Assembly: GCA_030040865.1 (NCBI GenBank)
Contig: JASHSX010000114.1
Coordinates: forward strand, 1-6,488
Reading direction: 5' to 3'
Source of the DNA: Thermoplasmata archaeon
GTDB lineage: Archaea > Thermoplasmatota > Thermoplasmata > Lutacidiplasmatales > UBA184
Length of the DNA stretch: 6,488 bases
Shown here: positions 1 to 5,800 of the stretch, in pieces
Layout: every line of letters begins with the position of its first letter
How positions within the stretch are numbered: position 1 is the first letter of the stretch
Made by a program: the position numbers and the translations under genes
Notes under the pieces: model-generated
The model's input: only the letters and a program-made list of their open reading frames with translations
What the model was told of the DNA's origin: nothing
Database searches by the model: none

Positions 1-162
1 GAGATCACAGACACGATCAAGGCACTCGCCGCATCGAACAATGTGACGACCACCTTCGTCAGTGAGACCATCCAGCCGCCGGACACCTCCTTCCAGGACT
101 GGATGTACGGGGAGTACAACAACCTCGAGAACGCGCTCAACGCCTACGCGCTGGGGCAATGA
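1..162 (+). CDS. Metal ABC transporter substrate-binding protein, C-terminal fragment (5' end outside window)
   Basis: The reading frame is open from the first base to a TGA at 160-162, giving the last 53 residues of a protein that starts outside the window. The visible part runs ITDTIKALAASNNV, then TTTFVSETI, then a tail ending in NNLENALNAYALGQ. An amphipathic helix, a short strand ending in an acidic residue, and a final helix with a N-x-L-x-x-A-L pattern are what one finds near the end of ZnuA/TroA/PsaA-type (cluster A-I) extracellular metal-binding proteins. The Glu in FVSE is in the position expected of a metal ligand. The main support is context: an ABC-3 ATPase starts 6 bases later and the matching permease follows. 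The protein would sit outside the membrane and deliver Zn, Mn or Fe to the permease. The tail after FVSE is short for the family, so the match is tentative. Confidence 0.65.
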   Translation, partial: EITDTIKALAASNNVTTTFVSETIQPPDTSFQDWMYGEYNNLENALNAYALGQ

Positions 163-168
163 TCTCGC

Positions 169-1053
169 GTGGCGGATAGCATCGTGGTCCCCCGAGCGGG
201 GCACCCGACCTCGGCGAGCTCCGATCGCTCCGGGCCACCAGCGATCCACGCCGAACGGCTCGAAGTGAGGTACCGGAACAAGGTCGTATGGCAGGACGCT
301 AACTTCGACGTGTGGCCCGGCGAGTTCGTCGCAGTGATCGGCCCCAACGGGGCCGGGAAGACCACGCTGTTCCGCATGCTGCTCGGACTGCATCATCCAA
401 CGTCAGGACTTCTCAGCGTCCTCGGCTCTGCGCCGCACCGGGGCAACTATCGCATCGGTTACGTTCCGCAGCACCACACCATAGACAAGGACTCGCACCT
501 CGAGTGCGACAAGCTCGTCCGCCTCGCATATCCGGGCACTCGATGGGGTCCGGGGCAGCGGTTCGCTCCCCTCCGTTGGGGTCCGCGGCTGCGCCTCGGC
601 CTCGAGCGGGAGGCCGCGGCCCGGGCACTCGAGGACGTTGGCGCCTACGAACTCGGCCCGAAGCCGCTGGGCTCGCTCTCCGGTGGCGAACTCCAGCGGG
701 TCTTCCTCGCCGAGGCACTGGTTGGCGACCCCGAGATGCTCCTGCTCGACGAACCACTGTCGAACCTCGACCTGCGCCGGAGCCGTGAGCTGGTAGAGAC
801 GATCCACGGGCTGGTCGTGTCCCGCGGCGTCACGACGCTGCTAGTAGCCCATGACATCAATCCGTTGATCAAGTGTCTCGACAAAGTCATCTACATCGCC
901 AACGGGAAGGTCGCGACGGGACGGCCGAGCGAGGTCCTCACGTCGGAAAGCCTGACCGCGCTCTACGGAGTCCCCGTCGAAGTCCTGCGAGATTCTCGCG
1001 ATAACATCGTGATCGTCGGCGGCGAGGACATTCGCGGCGAGGAGGGGGGATGA
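169..1053 (+). CDS. Metal (Zn/Mn/Fe type) ABC transporter ATP-binding protein
   Basis: This 294-residue protein is a complete ABC ATPase. Visible motifs are Walker A GPNGAGKTT (residues 58-66), Q-loop YVPQ (Gln101), signature LSGGE (170-174), Walker B MLLLDEP (190-196, catalytic Glu195), D-loop SNLD (198-201) and switch His228 in AHD. The placement next to an ABC-3 permease and the C-terminal extension of about 45 residues after the core (ALYGVPVEVL onward) fit the ZnuC/TroB/MntB branch, which drives metal import from the cytoplasmic face of the membrane. The start is GTG at 169, 6 bases after the upstream stop. A second GTG at 184 is possible. Residues 1-25 are low-complexity and lie before the first conserved strand (AIHAERLEV). 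The gene overlaps the permease by 4 bases (ATGA), so the two are probably translationally coupled. Metal specificity cannot be read from the ATPase. Confidence 0.95.
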   Translation: MADSIVVPRAGHPTSASSDRSGPPAIHAERLEVRYRNKVVWQDANFDVWPGEFVAVIGPNGAGKTTLFRMLLGLHHPTSGLLSVLGSAPHRGNYRIGYVPQHHTIDKDSHLECDKLVRLAYPGTRWGPGQRFAPLRWGPRLRLGLEREAAARALEDVGAYELGPKPLGSLSGGELQRVFLAEALVGDPEMLLLDEPLSNLDLRRSRELVETIHGLVVSRGVTTLLVAHDINPLIKCLDKVIYIANGKVATGRPSEVLTSESLTALYGVPVEVLRDSRDNIVIVGGEDIRGEEGG

Positions 1054-2546
1054 CCAACCTCTGGTCCGGCGAGCCGTTCTACTGGAATCCGGTGTCGGAC
1101 CTCCGGTTCATGCTGGCGTTCCAGTTCATGCGCAACGCCTTCGAGGCCGGGACGATCATCGCGATCGTCGCGGGGATCATCGGGTACTTCGTGGTACTTC
1201 GCCGTTCTTCCTTCGCCAGTCATGCGCTCGGCCACACGGGCTTCTCCGGCGCGGCCGCTGCGGTCCTTGTGGGGGTCCAGCCGGTATACGGGTTACTGAT
1301 CTTCACGATGGTCGCCGGTTCCGGAATGGCGCTTCTCGGCAATCGGGCGTCGACCCGGGACATCGAGATCGGGACGGTACTGGCGTTCGCCCTCGGGCTT
1401 GGGCTTCTCTTCATCAGCCTCTACCAGGGAAACGCCGAGGCCGCGTACTCAATCCTCTTCGGCGAGGTGCTTGGGATTAGTTCGTCGGGAGTTACCTTCA
1501 CTCTCTGGGCCGCTGTGGCCGTGCTGGTTGTGGTCGCGATCGTATATCGTCCCCTCCTGTTCGCCTCGCTGGACGAGGATGTGGCGGAAGCGAAGGGCAT
1601 GCCTATGCTGTTCCTCGGCCTCGCCTTCCTCCTACTCCTTGCGGTGACGACCTCGATCGCGGTCCAGGTGATCGGAGTTCTCCTCATCTTCGCGCTCATG
1701 GTGACGCCCGCGGCAATCGCCGTCCGACTGACTTCGCGGGTCGGGACCGCGATCATTGTCTCGATCCTGGTCGCCGTCACGGCAACGTGGGCCGGTCTGG
1801 TCCTCGGTTTCTATCTCAACGCGCCCGTGAGCTTCTTCATCACGGCGATCATCTTCGCCGAGTATATCGGCGTCCGCGGATTGGGCGTCTTGCGCGAGTC
1901 GGCGTTCCTGCAGGCGCTGGACGCGCCCGAACCGGATGGAGTACGCTCCCTCCGGAACGCGGCCCTCGTGGCAGTCCTCGCCCAGTCGTTGCTCGTGTTT
2001 GGTGGCGTGCTGCTCGTCGGAGACCTGCTGACCTACCCTTCGGCGTCGTGGAACCCCACCGGGCTGTGGCAGCATGCCCAGACGGCCGCGCTCCTGCTCG
2101 TTCCGGGCGCGGTGGCGGCGGGCGCCTCGTATCTTCTCTACTTCTCGGGCTTCCGGAAGATGGCGACCACGTCCCGGGAGTTCACCCTGGCCGCGTTCCT
2201 CACGCTGACGGGTATCCTGGGGCTCGTACTGGCGGGCAGCGGGTTGGCACTGTTTCTCGCCGGTGTCGGGCTCAACGCTACCGGCTACGCTCTCGCCCCG
2301 GTTGCCATCCTCTTCGGGGTCCCGATGCTGGCCCTGGGACTCGCCCTTGCGGTCACCGGGATGTACGGCCAGGCCGTCGGCAGTTGGCGTGTCGGCCTAC
2401 GCTATCATGAGTCTGCGCTTCGGCCCGGGGCGGCCCTGATGGCCGTTCCGATCCTCGGCAGTGCGGTAACGTTCTTCGGATATCGTCGGTCGCTCGCGCG
2501 CGGTACCGCTCGGGAAGGATCGGCGGTGGGGGTCGAACCGAGCTAA
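1050..2546 (+). CDS. ABC-3 family metal transporter permease with an extra C-terminal membrane region
   Basis: This 498-residue integral membrane protein forms the channel for the ATPase encoded just upstream. Residues about 30-275 match the ABC-3 (ZnuB/TroC/MntB) permease fold with roughly nine hydrophobic segments. They include the typical early block RRSSFASHALGHTGFSGAAA (51-70) after the first helix and a cytoplasmic DEDVAEAKGMP loop (175-185), which is the usual ATPase-contact area. Family members normally end near residue 270-300. Here a linker (about 276-302, with DAPEPDG) leads to about five further hydrophobic segments (303-325, 345-365, 378-405, 413-437, 459-477) and a short polar tail. 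I do not recognise this added part. The ATG at 1050 overlaps the ATPase stop and is preceded by a purine-rich GGAGGGGGG tract (1041-1049) that can serve as ribosome binding site. The whole frame is uninterrupted and its codon use looks uniform, so a sequencing-error fusion is unlikely but not excluded. Confidence 0.93.
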   Translation: MTNLWSGEPFYWNPVSDLRFMLAFQFMRNAFEAGTIIAIVAGIIGYFVVLRRSSFASHALGHTGFSGAAAAVLVGVQPVYGLLIFTMVAGSGMALLGNRASTRDIEIGTVLAFALGLGLLFISLYQGNAEAAYSILFGEVLGISSSGVTFTLWAAVAVLVVVAIVYRPLLFASLDEDVAEAKGMPMLFLGLAFLLLLAVTTSIAVQVIGVLLIFALMVTPAAIAVRLTSRVGTAIIVSILVAVTATWAGLVLGFYLNAPVSFFITAIIFAEYIGVRGLGVLRESAFLQALDAPEPDGVRSLRNAALVAVLAQSLLVFGGVLLVGDLLTYPSASWNPTGLWQHAQTAALLLVPGAVAAGASYLLYFSGFRKMATTSREFTLAAFLTLTGILGLVLAGSGLALFLAGVGLNATGYALAPVAILFGVPMLALGLALAVTGMYGQAVGSWRVGLRYHESALRPGAALMAVPILGSAVTFFGYRRSLARGTAREGSAVGVEPS

Positions 2547-2690
2547 GAGTCCGGACCCTAAGCCCATTGGGAAGCCGCAGGAATTCTCTCTCGACGAGTC
2601 TGCGCGGCCTAGCCCGATCGAGCCCGCTTACCTCGCCGCGGTGGGAGAGATTGGACAACAGCTCAAGAACCCGACTCGCTACCGTCCGAC

Positions 2691-2858
2691 ATGTTCGGTC
2701 AAAGGCCCCCGTCCTCAGCCATCCCCAGCACCCAGTCGAACGATCCCAACGAACTGCTCCAACGGATCGATGCCCAGACTCGGATGACCCTCCACTGGGT
2801 GAGAGCCGGAGTGATCGTGATCATCCTCCTGCTGATTGTGGTCGTCCTGATTGGCTGA
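2691..2858 (+). CDS. Possible small single-span membrane protein (55 aa)
   Basis: A short frame from ATG at 2691 to TGA at 2856-2858 encodes 55 residues. Residues 1-20 are polar and rich in Pro, Ser and Gln. Residues 20-37 look like a short amphipathic helix (NELLQRIDAQTRMTLHW). Residues 38-54 are an almost pure run of Val, Ile and Leu ending in Gly, a convincing transmembrane segment. This gives a small tail-anchored or N-in membrane protein of unknown function. There is no clear Shine-Dalgarno sequence. An AT-richer stretch (CTCAAGAA, about 2663-2670) sits some 25 bases upstream of the ATG and could be a weak TATA box for a leaderless transcript. The gene lies 144 bases after the metal permease on the same strand and converges with the exported-protein gene that ends at 2948. 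Against it: it is short and the DNA is GC-rich, where chance frames are common. The contiguous hydrophobic segment is the main reason to call it. Confidence 0.5.
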   Translation: MFGQRPPSSAIPSTQSNDPNELLQRIDAQTRMTLHWVRAGVIVIILLLIVVVLIG

Positions 2859-2947
2859 GGGCGCGGCACCAGATGGGCGAGTGCCGTCCGGATGAAAGGG
2901 ACCGGCCCCTCCGCAGGACGGACGTCAAGGGCCACGCCCGGTTGATT

Positions 2948-3829
2948 TCAGCAGTTGGTGGACTCGGTCGTCGGGCTGCTCAGAGCGGTTCCCGTGCTTG
3001 CGTCAAAGCCCTCGATAAACAGAGTACCCGTTCCCGACGTGGAAGTACCGCACGAATTGTACTCGATCGCCCAATAGGGATCCGAGGAACCGTCGAGCCC
3101 CGCCCCGAAGAGAACAAGGGCGACGAGCGAGTTCGGGTTTTCAGAAAGGAACGTGGTCCCCCCGGCGGCATTAACGCTCGCAACCAGCCCGGACGCATTG
3201 ACCACGGATATTCCTGAGATCGTCACGAGCGAGCTAAACTCCGACGTGCACGATCCGGTGACGATCATCAGCGGATAGTCGGACGCTACAGTGACGACGT
3301 AGAACAGGAGTTGCCCCGAAGGGCCGGCCGCGAGAAAGAGCCAAGCCGCCACCGCGCCCGAATTGGAGTTAGAGGGCGTCGCGGGGATGGTGGTCGAGCT
3401 CGGAGCCCCGGGGGCGGGGCTGGCCGAACAGCCACTGCCGAGTGTGCCCGCCACGTTCGAGCCCGAGGCCGACGCGGACAGCCCGACTCCCTCCGCCGCC
3501 ACGACTGTCCACGGGCCACCAGTCTGGTTCGCGACTCCGCTCGATCCCAGGGGCTCCGCCTGGGCATAATAGAGGGGAGTTCCGACGACGCCGGGCCCGG
3601 TGCCGGAGCTGGGCGAGAAGACCCCCGCCAGCGCGAGGACCCCGATCAGAACGACGCTAGCCACGATGATGGAGGCCACTACGAGCCATCTTCGGCGCGG
3701 CGGAGTCGAAGGAGAATACGGGAGACCCTGCGCGCCCGCAACCGGAATTCCGGGAGGACCTTCGGCTGCCGAAGCCGGCGGACTCGGACTCGGCGAAGTA
3801 GGGTAGGCGGGCACGGGTGTGCCGCTCAT
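2948..3829 (-). CDS. Membrane-anchored exported protein of unknown function, Ser/Gly/Thr-rich
   Basis: Starting from ATG at 3829, the gene encodes 293 residues. Residues 1-44 are a Pro/Ser/Ala-rich, presumably cytoplasmic tail. RRR at 45-47 precedes one strong hydrophobic segment (48-70), giving a signal-anchor layout with the remainder outside the cell. The outer part (about 72-293) is rich in Ser, Gly, Thr and Ala, with alternating hydrophobic stretches suggesting beta structure, and holds exactly four Cys (134, 194, 260, 293) that could make two disulfides. Asn-x-Ser/Thr sites (for example NQT at 101 and NAS at 211) would allow N-glycosylation. No catalytic motif is visible and I do not recognise the family. 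The frame stays open upstream to a possible ATG at 3925. I prefer 3829 because the extra 32 residues are not protein-like and a TATA-like box (TTGAAATA, 3854-3861) lies at the right distance for a leaderless message starting at 3829. The tRNA-Ile gene lies upstream on the same strand. Confidence 0.78.
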   Translation of the reverse strand: MSGTPVPAYPTSPSPSPPASAAEGPPGIPVAGAQGLPYSPSTPPRRRWLVVASIIVASVVLIGVLALAGVFSPSSGTGPGVVGTPLYYAQAEPLGSSGVANQTGGPWTVVAAEGVGLSASASGSNVAGTLGSGCSASPAPGAPSSTTIPATPSNSNSGAVAAWLFLAAGPSGQLLFYVVTVASDYPLMIVTGSCTSEFSSLVTISGISVVNASGLVASVNAAGGTTFLSENPNSLVALVLFGAGLDGSSDPYWAIEYNSCGTSTSGTGTLFIEGFDASTGTALSSPTTESTNC

Positions 3830-3853
3830 CCGCCGCCCGTCATCGAATCGGGC

Positions 3854-3861
3854 TATTTCAA
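3854..3861 (-). promoter_or_regulatory. TATA-like box A for the exported-protein gene
   Basis: Read on the minus strand the sequence is TTGAAATA, the most AT-rich octamer in the otherwise GC-rich region upstream of the gene starting at 3829. It lies 24 bases before the ATG. This is where an archaeal TATA box sits when transcription starts at or very near the start codon, so it supports a leaderless transcript and the choice of start. It matches the archaeal consensus only in part. Confidence 0.4.
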
Positions 3862-3941
3862 TCTGGACCAGGTCGCCTGCCCCGCCACCGCGGAAACGGC
3901 TCGCCCCGCTCGTAGGATCGAGCACGCCATGGCACCAGAAA

Positions 3942-4016
3942 TGGGCCCAGTCGGATTTGAACCGACGACCTCCCGGTTATCAGCCGGGTGCTCCAGCCAA
4001 CCTAAGCTATGGGCCC
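3942..4016 (-). tRNA. tRNA-Ile (anticodon GAU)
   Basis: The minus strand folds into a standard 75-base cloverleaf. The acceptor stem pairs GGGCCCA with TGGGCCC, all seven pairs Watson-Crick, with discriminator A73. The D stem is GCTT/GAGC with one G-U pair, and the D loop contains GG. The anticodon stem CCCGG/CCGGG encloses loop CTGATAA, giving anticodon GAT at 3979-3981, which reads AUC and AUU isoleucine codons. A five-base variable region AGGTC follows, then T stem GTCGG/CCGAC with loop TTCAAAT. There is no intron and no encoded CCA, which is common in archaea and means the tail is added afterwards. The only AT-rich candidate promoter upstream is CCTAAG (about 4043-4048), which is weak. 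The gene precedes the exported-protein gene on the same strand, but that gene appears to have its own promoter. Confidence 0.97.
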
Positions 4017-4565
4017 CGACGACGCGGGATAGTCATGTGGTCTTAGGCATTTCGGCGAAGATTCGTGACCTCGCGTCGGGTACGGGACTGGAAGAGCAAA
4101 CGCCACCGGAGAGTCGGTCGACGAGGTTGTGAGAGCGCTCGAATCGACGCGGATCGCGGTTACGAGAGAGTTAGCGGGACGGCTGCTCGGAAGGTGTAAG
4201 GAAGTGGTGGCTCAGGCAGTGGCCAGCAGTAATCTGATGTCGAACGGTCCGGTGACATGGGGTTTCTAGAAGGCCCGCTGACACTCAGTTCCGACTGCAT
4301 GACGGTCCGGATTGGCCCTAGGCAGAGGGCTGAGACCGAAGTATCGCTGGCCGGGTGGCGTTAGGGCGGCGACGAATTCCAAAGCCTCCGTTAGGCCCAG
4401 CGCCGCGGGCAGAATCTCTGACTCCCATTCGTGACGGGCATCAGGGTCCCAATGAGACTCGATCCAGTGAGTTGCGCCGATCGATTAGAGGGCCGGGGAA
4501 AAGAGAGGAAGGAATGGGTTGGCCAGCTTGGTATGCTAAGGCTCCGTTGAGTCGGTTTCGGCCCC
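4017..4565. other. Intergenic stretch of about 550 bases without a convincing gene
   Basis: Between the tRNA and the peptidase stop I find no reading frame that looks like a conserved protein. The best is a + frame beginning with GTG at 4129 and ending with TAG at 4267-4269. It encodes 46 residues with a helical, mixed-charge pattern (RELAGRLLGRCKEVV) but has no clear ribosome site or homology I can name. A longer + frame (4355-4591) is Arg/Pro-rich and runs into the end of the peptidase, so it looks spurious. A 9-base direct repeat ACGGTCCGG occurs at 4244-4252 and 4302-4310. The stretch could hold a decayed gene or a non-coding RNA. I see no cloverleaf, RNase P or SRP RNA hallmark in it. 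Confidence 0.5.
4495..4514 (-). terminator. Pyrimidine/T-rich tract, possible terminator of the glutamic peptidase gene
   Basis: On the minus strand, starting 51 bases past the peptidase stop codon, there is a pure pyrimidine run of 20 bases containing CTTCCTCTC and TTTTCCCC. Archaeal transcription usually ends at T-rich runs without needing a hairpin, and this is the most T-rich tract downstream of the gene. The T runs are interrupted by C, so the call is weak. Confidence 0.3.
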
Positions 4566-5576
4566 CTAGCTGTAGCGCTTCCAGGTCGTAGTAAACACGC
4601 TGTTGCCGAAGTAGTACGACGAGAGACCGGACGTCGTTTGCATGAGGTGGGCGCCCGAGTCGAGCTCCTCGATACGGTAGGTTGTCCCGTAGTTGCCGAG
4701 CCCACCGATTCCCAGGAAGTGACCACTCACTTCGCCCGCGCACTCGTAGAATGTCGCTGTTCCGTAGTCGGCTAGGTCAGCGAACCCAGAGTACCCGAAG
4801 CCGGTAGGCGCCTCGGAGATGCATTCGGCACTGTCGTCGACCCCGCCTTCACAGCCGTTCGAGTTGCACACGTTGGGGTACCCGGTCACGGCCCAAGAGA
4901 TGCCCGCGTCGAGGTCATGGAAGACAAGCGTGTAAACTCCACATGCGCTGGCGTAACACTCGCCGGGGTTGAATAGAACGTAAGCGGCGACGAAGTTACC
5001 CCCGCCGATCGTGTTTACTTCCTGGATGTCGTTGTAGGGTGCGAACTCCCACCAGCTGTAGTACTGGGGAGTGGCTCCGGTGGTGGAACAGTAACTTAGC
5101 GTTCCAACCTGCTCGACTGTCGAGTCGCTGTATCCGTCGATCCCGACCCACATCACTTCGACCGCGCCACCCGAAGGGGCGCTTGCGCAGCTGACGGTCG
5201 GCGTATACCACTCCGCCATCACCTCTTCGATGCTCCCGTCACCGGCCGTGGGCACCACCGCGAATCCGGCCCAGTTTGCCGAGTACGAGAGTGTCGCACC
5301 GGCTTTTCCACCCGGGATACTGCCCGGGAGGACCTGGTTCGGGCCAACGACAAAACTGCCGAAATTCGGTGAACTCGGTGCCTTTGTGGCGCTGGGCGGC
5401 TGCGAGCCCGATTTCGACAATCCCGCGCTGTTTCCTCCGTTCGTCTGGCCCAGCGCCACGAAGGCCGAAAGGACCATTACGGCCGCTAGCGCCACGGCGA
5501 GGCCGACCACCAAACGCCTCCGGGACTTCGATTTCCGTCCGTCTGTCACCTTCTCCATCTCGTGCCCTATTCTCAT
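4566..5576 (-). CDS. Secreted glutamic endopeptidase, eqolisin family (peptidase family G1)
   Basis: The 336-residue product has a basic N-terminus (KSKSRRR, 15-21), a hydrophobic signal segment (22-43) and a Ser/Pro/Gly-rich linker (44-95). The eqolisin domain then runs from about 97 to 325. Family landmarks are the opening SANWAGFAV (99-107), AEWYTPTVS (121-129), WVGIDG (143-148), then EQVGT with the candidate catalytic Gln156, YSWWEF (173-178), and AECISEAP (250-257) with the candidate catalytic Glu255, followed by FADLADYGTATF (265-276). In fungal relatives a Gln/Glu pair activates water to cut proteins at acidic pH. Eight Cys in the exported part suggest disulfides, whereas several fungal members have few. 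The start at ATG 5576 has GAGGA (5583-5587) six bases upstream. ATG 5558 is the alternative, and the open frame up to 5720 is poor protein. The protein is likely released or anchored outside the cell and points to an acidic habitat. Confidence 0.9.
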   Translation of the reverse strand: MRIGHEMEKVTDGRKSKSRRRLVVGLAVALAAVMVLSAFVALGQTNGGNSAGLSKSGSQPPSATKAPSSPNFGSFVVGPNQVLPGSIPGGKAGATLSYSANWAGFAVVPTAGDGSIEEVMAEWYTPTVSCASAPSGGAVEVMWVGIDGYSDSTVEQVGTLSYCSTTGATPQYYSWWEFAPYNDIQEVNTIGGGNFVAAYVLFNPGECYASACGVYTLVFHDLDAGISWAVTGYPNVCNSNGCEGGVDDSAECISEAPTGFGYSGFADLADYGTATFYECAGEVSGHFLGIGGLGNYGTTYRIEELDSGAHLMQTTSGLSSYYFGNSVFTTTWKRYS

Positions 5577-5582
5577 GGCTCT

Positions 5583-5587
5583 TCCTC
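5583..5587 (-). promoter_or_regulatory. Ribosome binding site that favours the peptidase start at 5576
   Basis: The minus strand reads GAGGA six bases before ATG at 5576. This matches the archaeal anti-Shine-Dalgarno sequence and favours this start over the ATG at 5558, which is preceded by AGGGCACGAG and lacks a well-spaced site. Confidence 0.5.
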
Positions 5588-5595
5588 GGGAGAAC

Positions 5596-5608
5596 CCCCG
5601 GTCCGGGG
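5596..5608. promoter_or_regulatory. GC-rich palindrome at the expected transcription start of the peptidase gene
   Basis: CCCCGG-T-CCGGGG is a perfect 6+6 base inverted repeat with a one-base centre. It lies 20-32 bases upstream of the peptidase ATG and about 20-30 bases downstream of the AT-rich box at 5621-5632, so it would overlap the transcription start. That position suits a repressor site. In GC-rich DNA such palindromes can also occur by chance. Confidence 0.3.
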
Positions 5609-5620
5609 ATGGTTTCTTCC

Positions 5621-5632
5621 TAGTTGTATCTA
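5621..5632 (-). promoter_or_regulatory. Candidate TATA region of the glutamic peptidase gene
   Basis: The minus strand reads TAGATACAACTA, the most AT-rich stretch upstream of the peptidase. It is centred about 50 bases before the ATG at 5576. A start of transcription some 25 bases downstream would leave a leader of about 25 bases, enough to hold the GAGGA ribosome site. The match to the archaeal TATA consensus is loose. Confidence 0.35.
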
Positions 5633-5640
5633 CCGGTCGT

Positions 5641-5655
5641 GTCAACCGCGTTGAC
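5641..5655. promoter_or_regulatory. Operator-like inverted repeat in the divergent promoter region
   Basis: GTCAAC-CGC-GTTGAC is a perfect 6+6 base inverted repeat with a three-base spacer. It lies 9 bases upstream of the candidate TATA region of the peptidase and about 145 bases before the divergent 86-residue gene. A dimeric helix-turn-helix regulator would bind such a site. Its place just upstream of the TATA/BRE area could serve activation or repression. No regulator gene is present in the window. Confidence 0.4.
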
Positions 5656-5785
5656 CCCTCGTGTGAGCTCAGTTTCCAACCCAGCGCGGTGGTCGGGGGC
5701 TCTTTTTGACAGCTGTTCATCTGTTATCGCGTAGCCCCACCACTCAGCTCGGAATCTCGCCATCGCCGAGCAGGACTCTGATACC

Positions 5786-5793
5786 GAGGAGGA
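5786..5793 (+). promoter_or_regulatory. Strong Shine-Dalgarno sequence of the 86-residue gene
   Basis: GAGGAGGA lies 7 bases before ATG at 5801, the best ribosome binding site in the window. It fixes that start and implies a transcript with a leader, unlike the neighbouring genes that look leaderless. An AT-richer stretch TGTTATCG (5722-5729) may be its TATA box. Confidence 0.6.
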
Positions 5794-5800
5794 CCTCGCC

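Noticed and set aside
403..807. Minus-strand frame of 134 codons inside the ATPase gene
   Set aside because: It is antisense to a gene with all ABC ATPase motifs and its translation shows no protein-like features.
2548..2556. GTCCGGAC palindrome just after the permease stop
   Set aside because: Eight-base GC-rich palindromes are common by chance in this composition and no T run or longer stem accompanies it.
2567..3217. + strand frame of 216 codons after the metal permease
   Set aside because: Its Arg/Pro/Ser-rich low-quality protein overlaps both the small membrane protein and the end of the exported-protein gene. It looks like a GC-driven shadow frame.
3311..4132. Long + strand frame of 273 codons opposite the exported-protein gene
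   Set aside because: It is Arg-rich with no domain pattern and runs straight through the tRNA-Ile gene. The minus-strand frame has a clear signal anchor and balanced composition.
4129..4269. 46-codon + frame starting with GTG, helical mixed-charge translation
   Set aside because: It could be a small protein, but the start codon is weak, no ribosome site is visible and frames of this length are expected by chance. It is kept only as a note under the intergenic region.
4230..4285. Possible C/D box small RNA (CTGATGT followed about 50 bases later by GCTGAC)
   Set aside because: The first box differs from the RTGATGA consensus, internal D' and C' boxes are not convincing and no terminal stem is seen.
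4355..4591. + strand frame of 78 codons in the gap before the peptidase stop
   Set aside because: Arg/Pro/Ser-rich translation, no ribosome site, and overlap with the end of the peptidase on the other strand.
5230..5709. + strand frame of 159 codons opposite the glutamic peptidase
   Set aside because: It lies antisense to the well-supported peptidase and its signal region, and it has no recognisable motif of its own.
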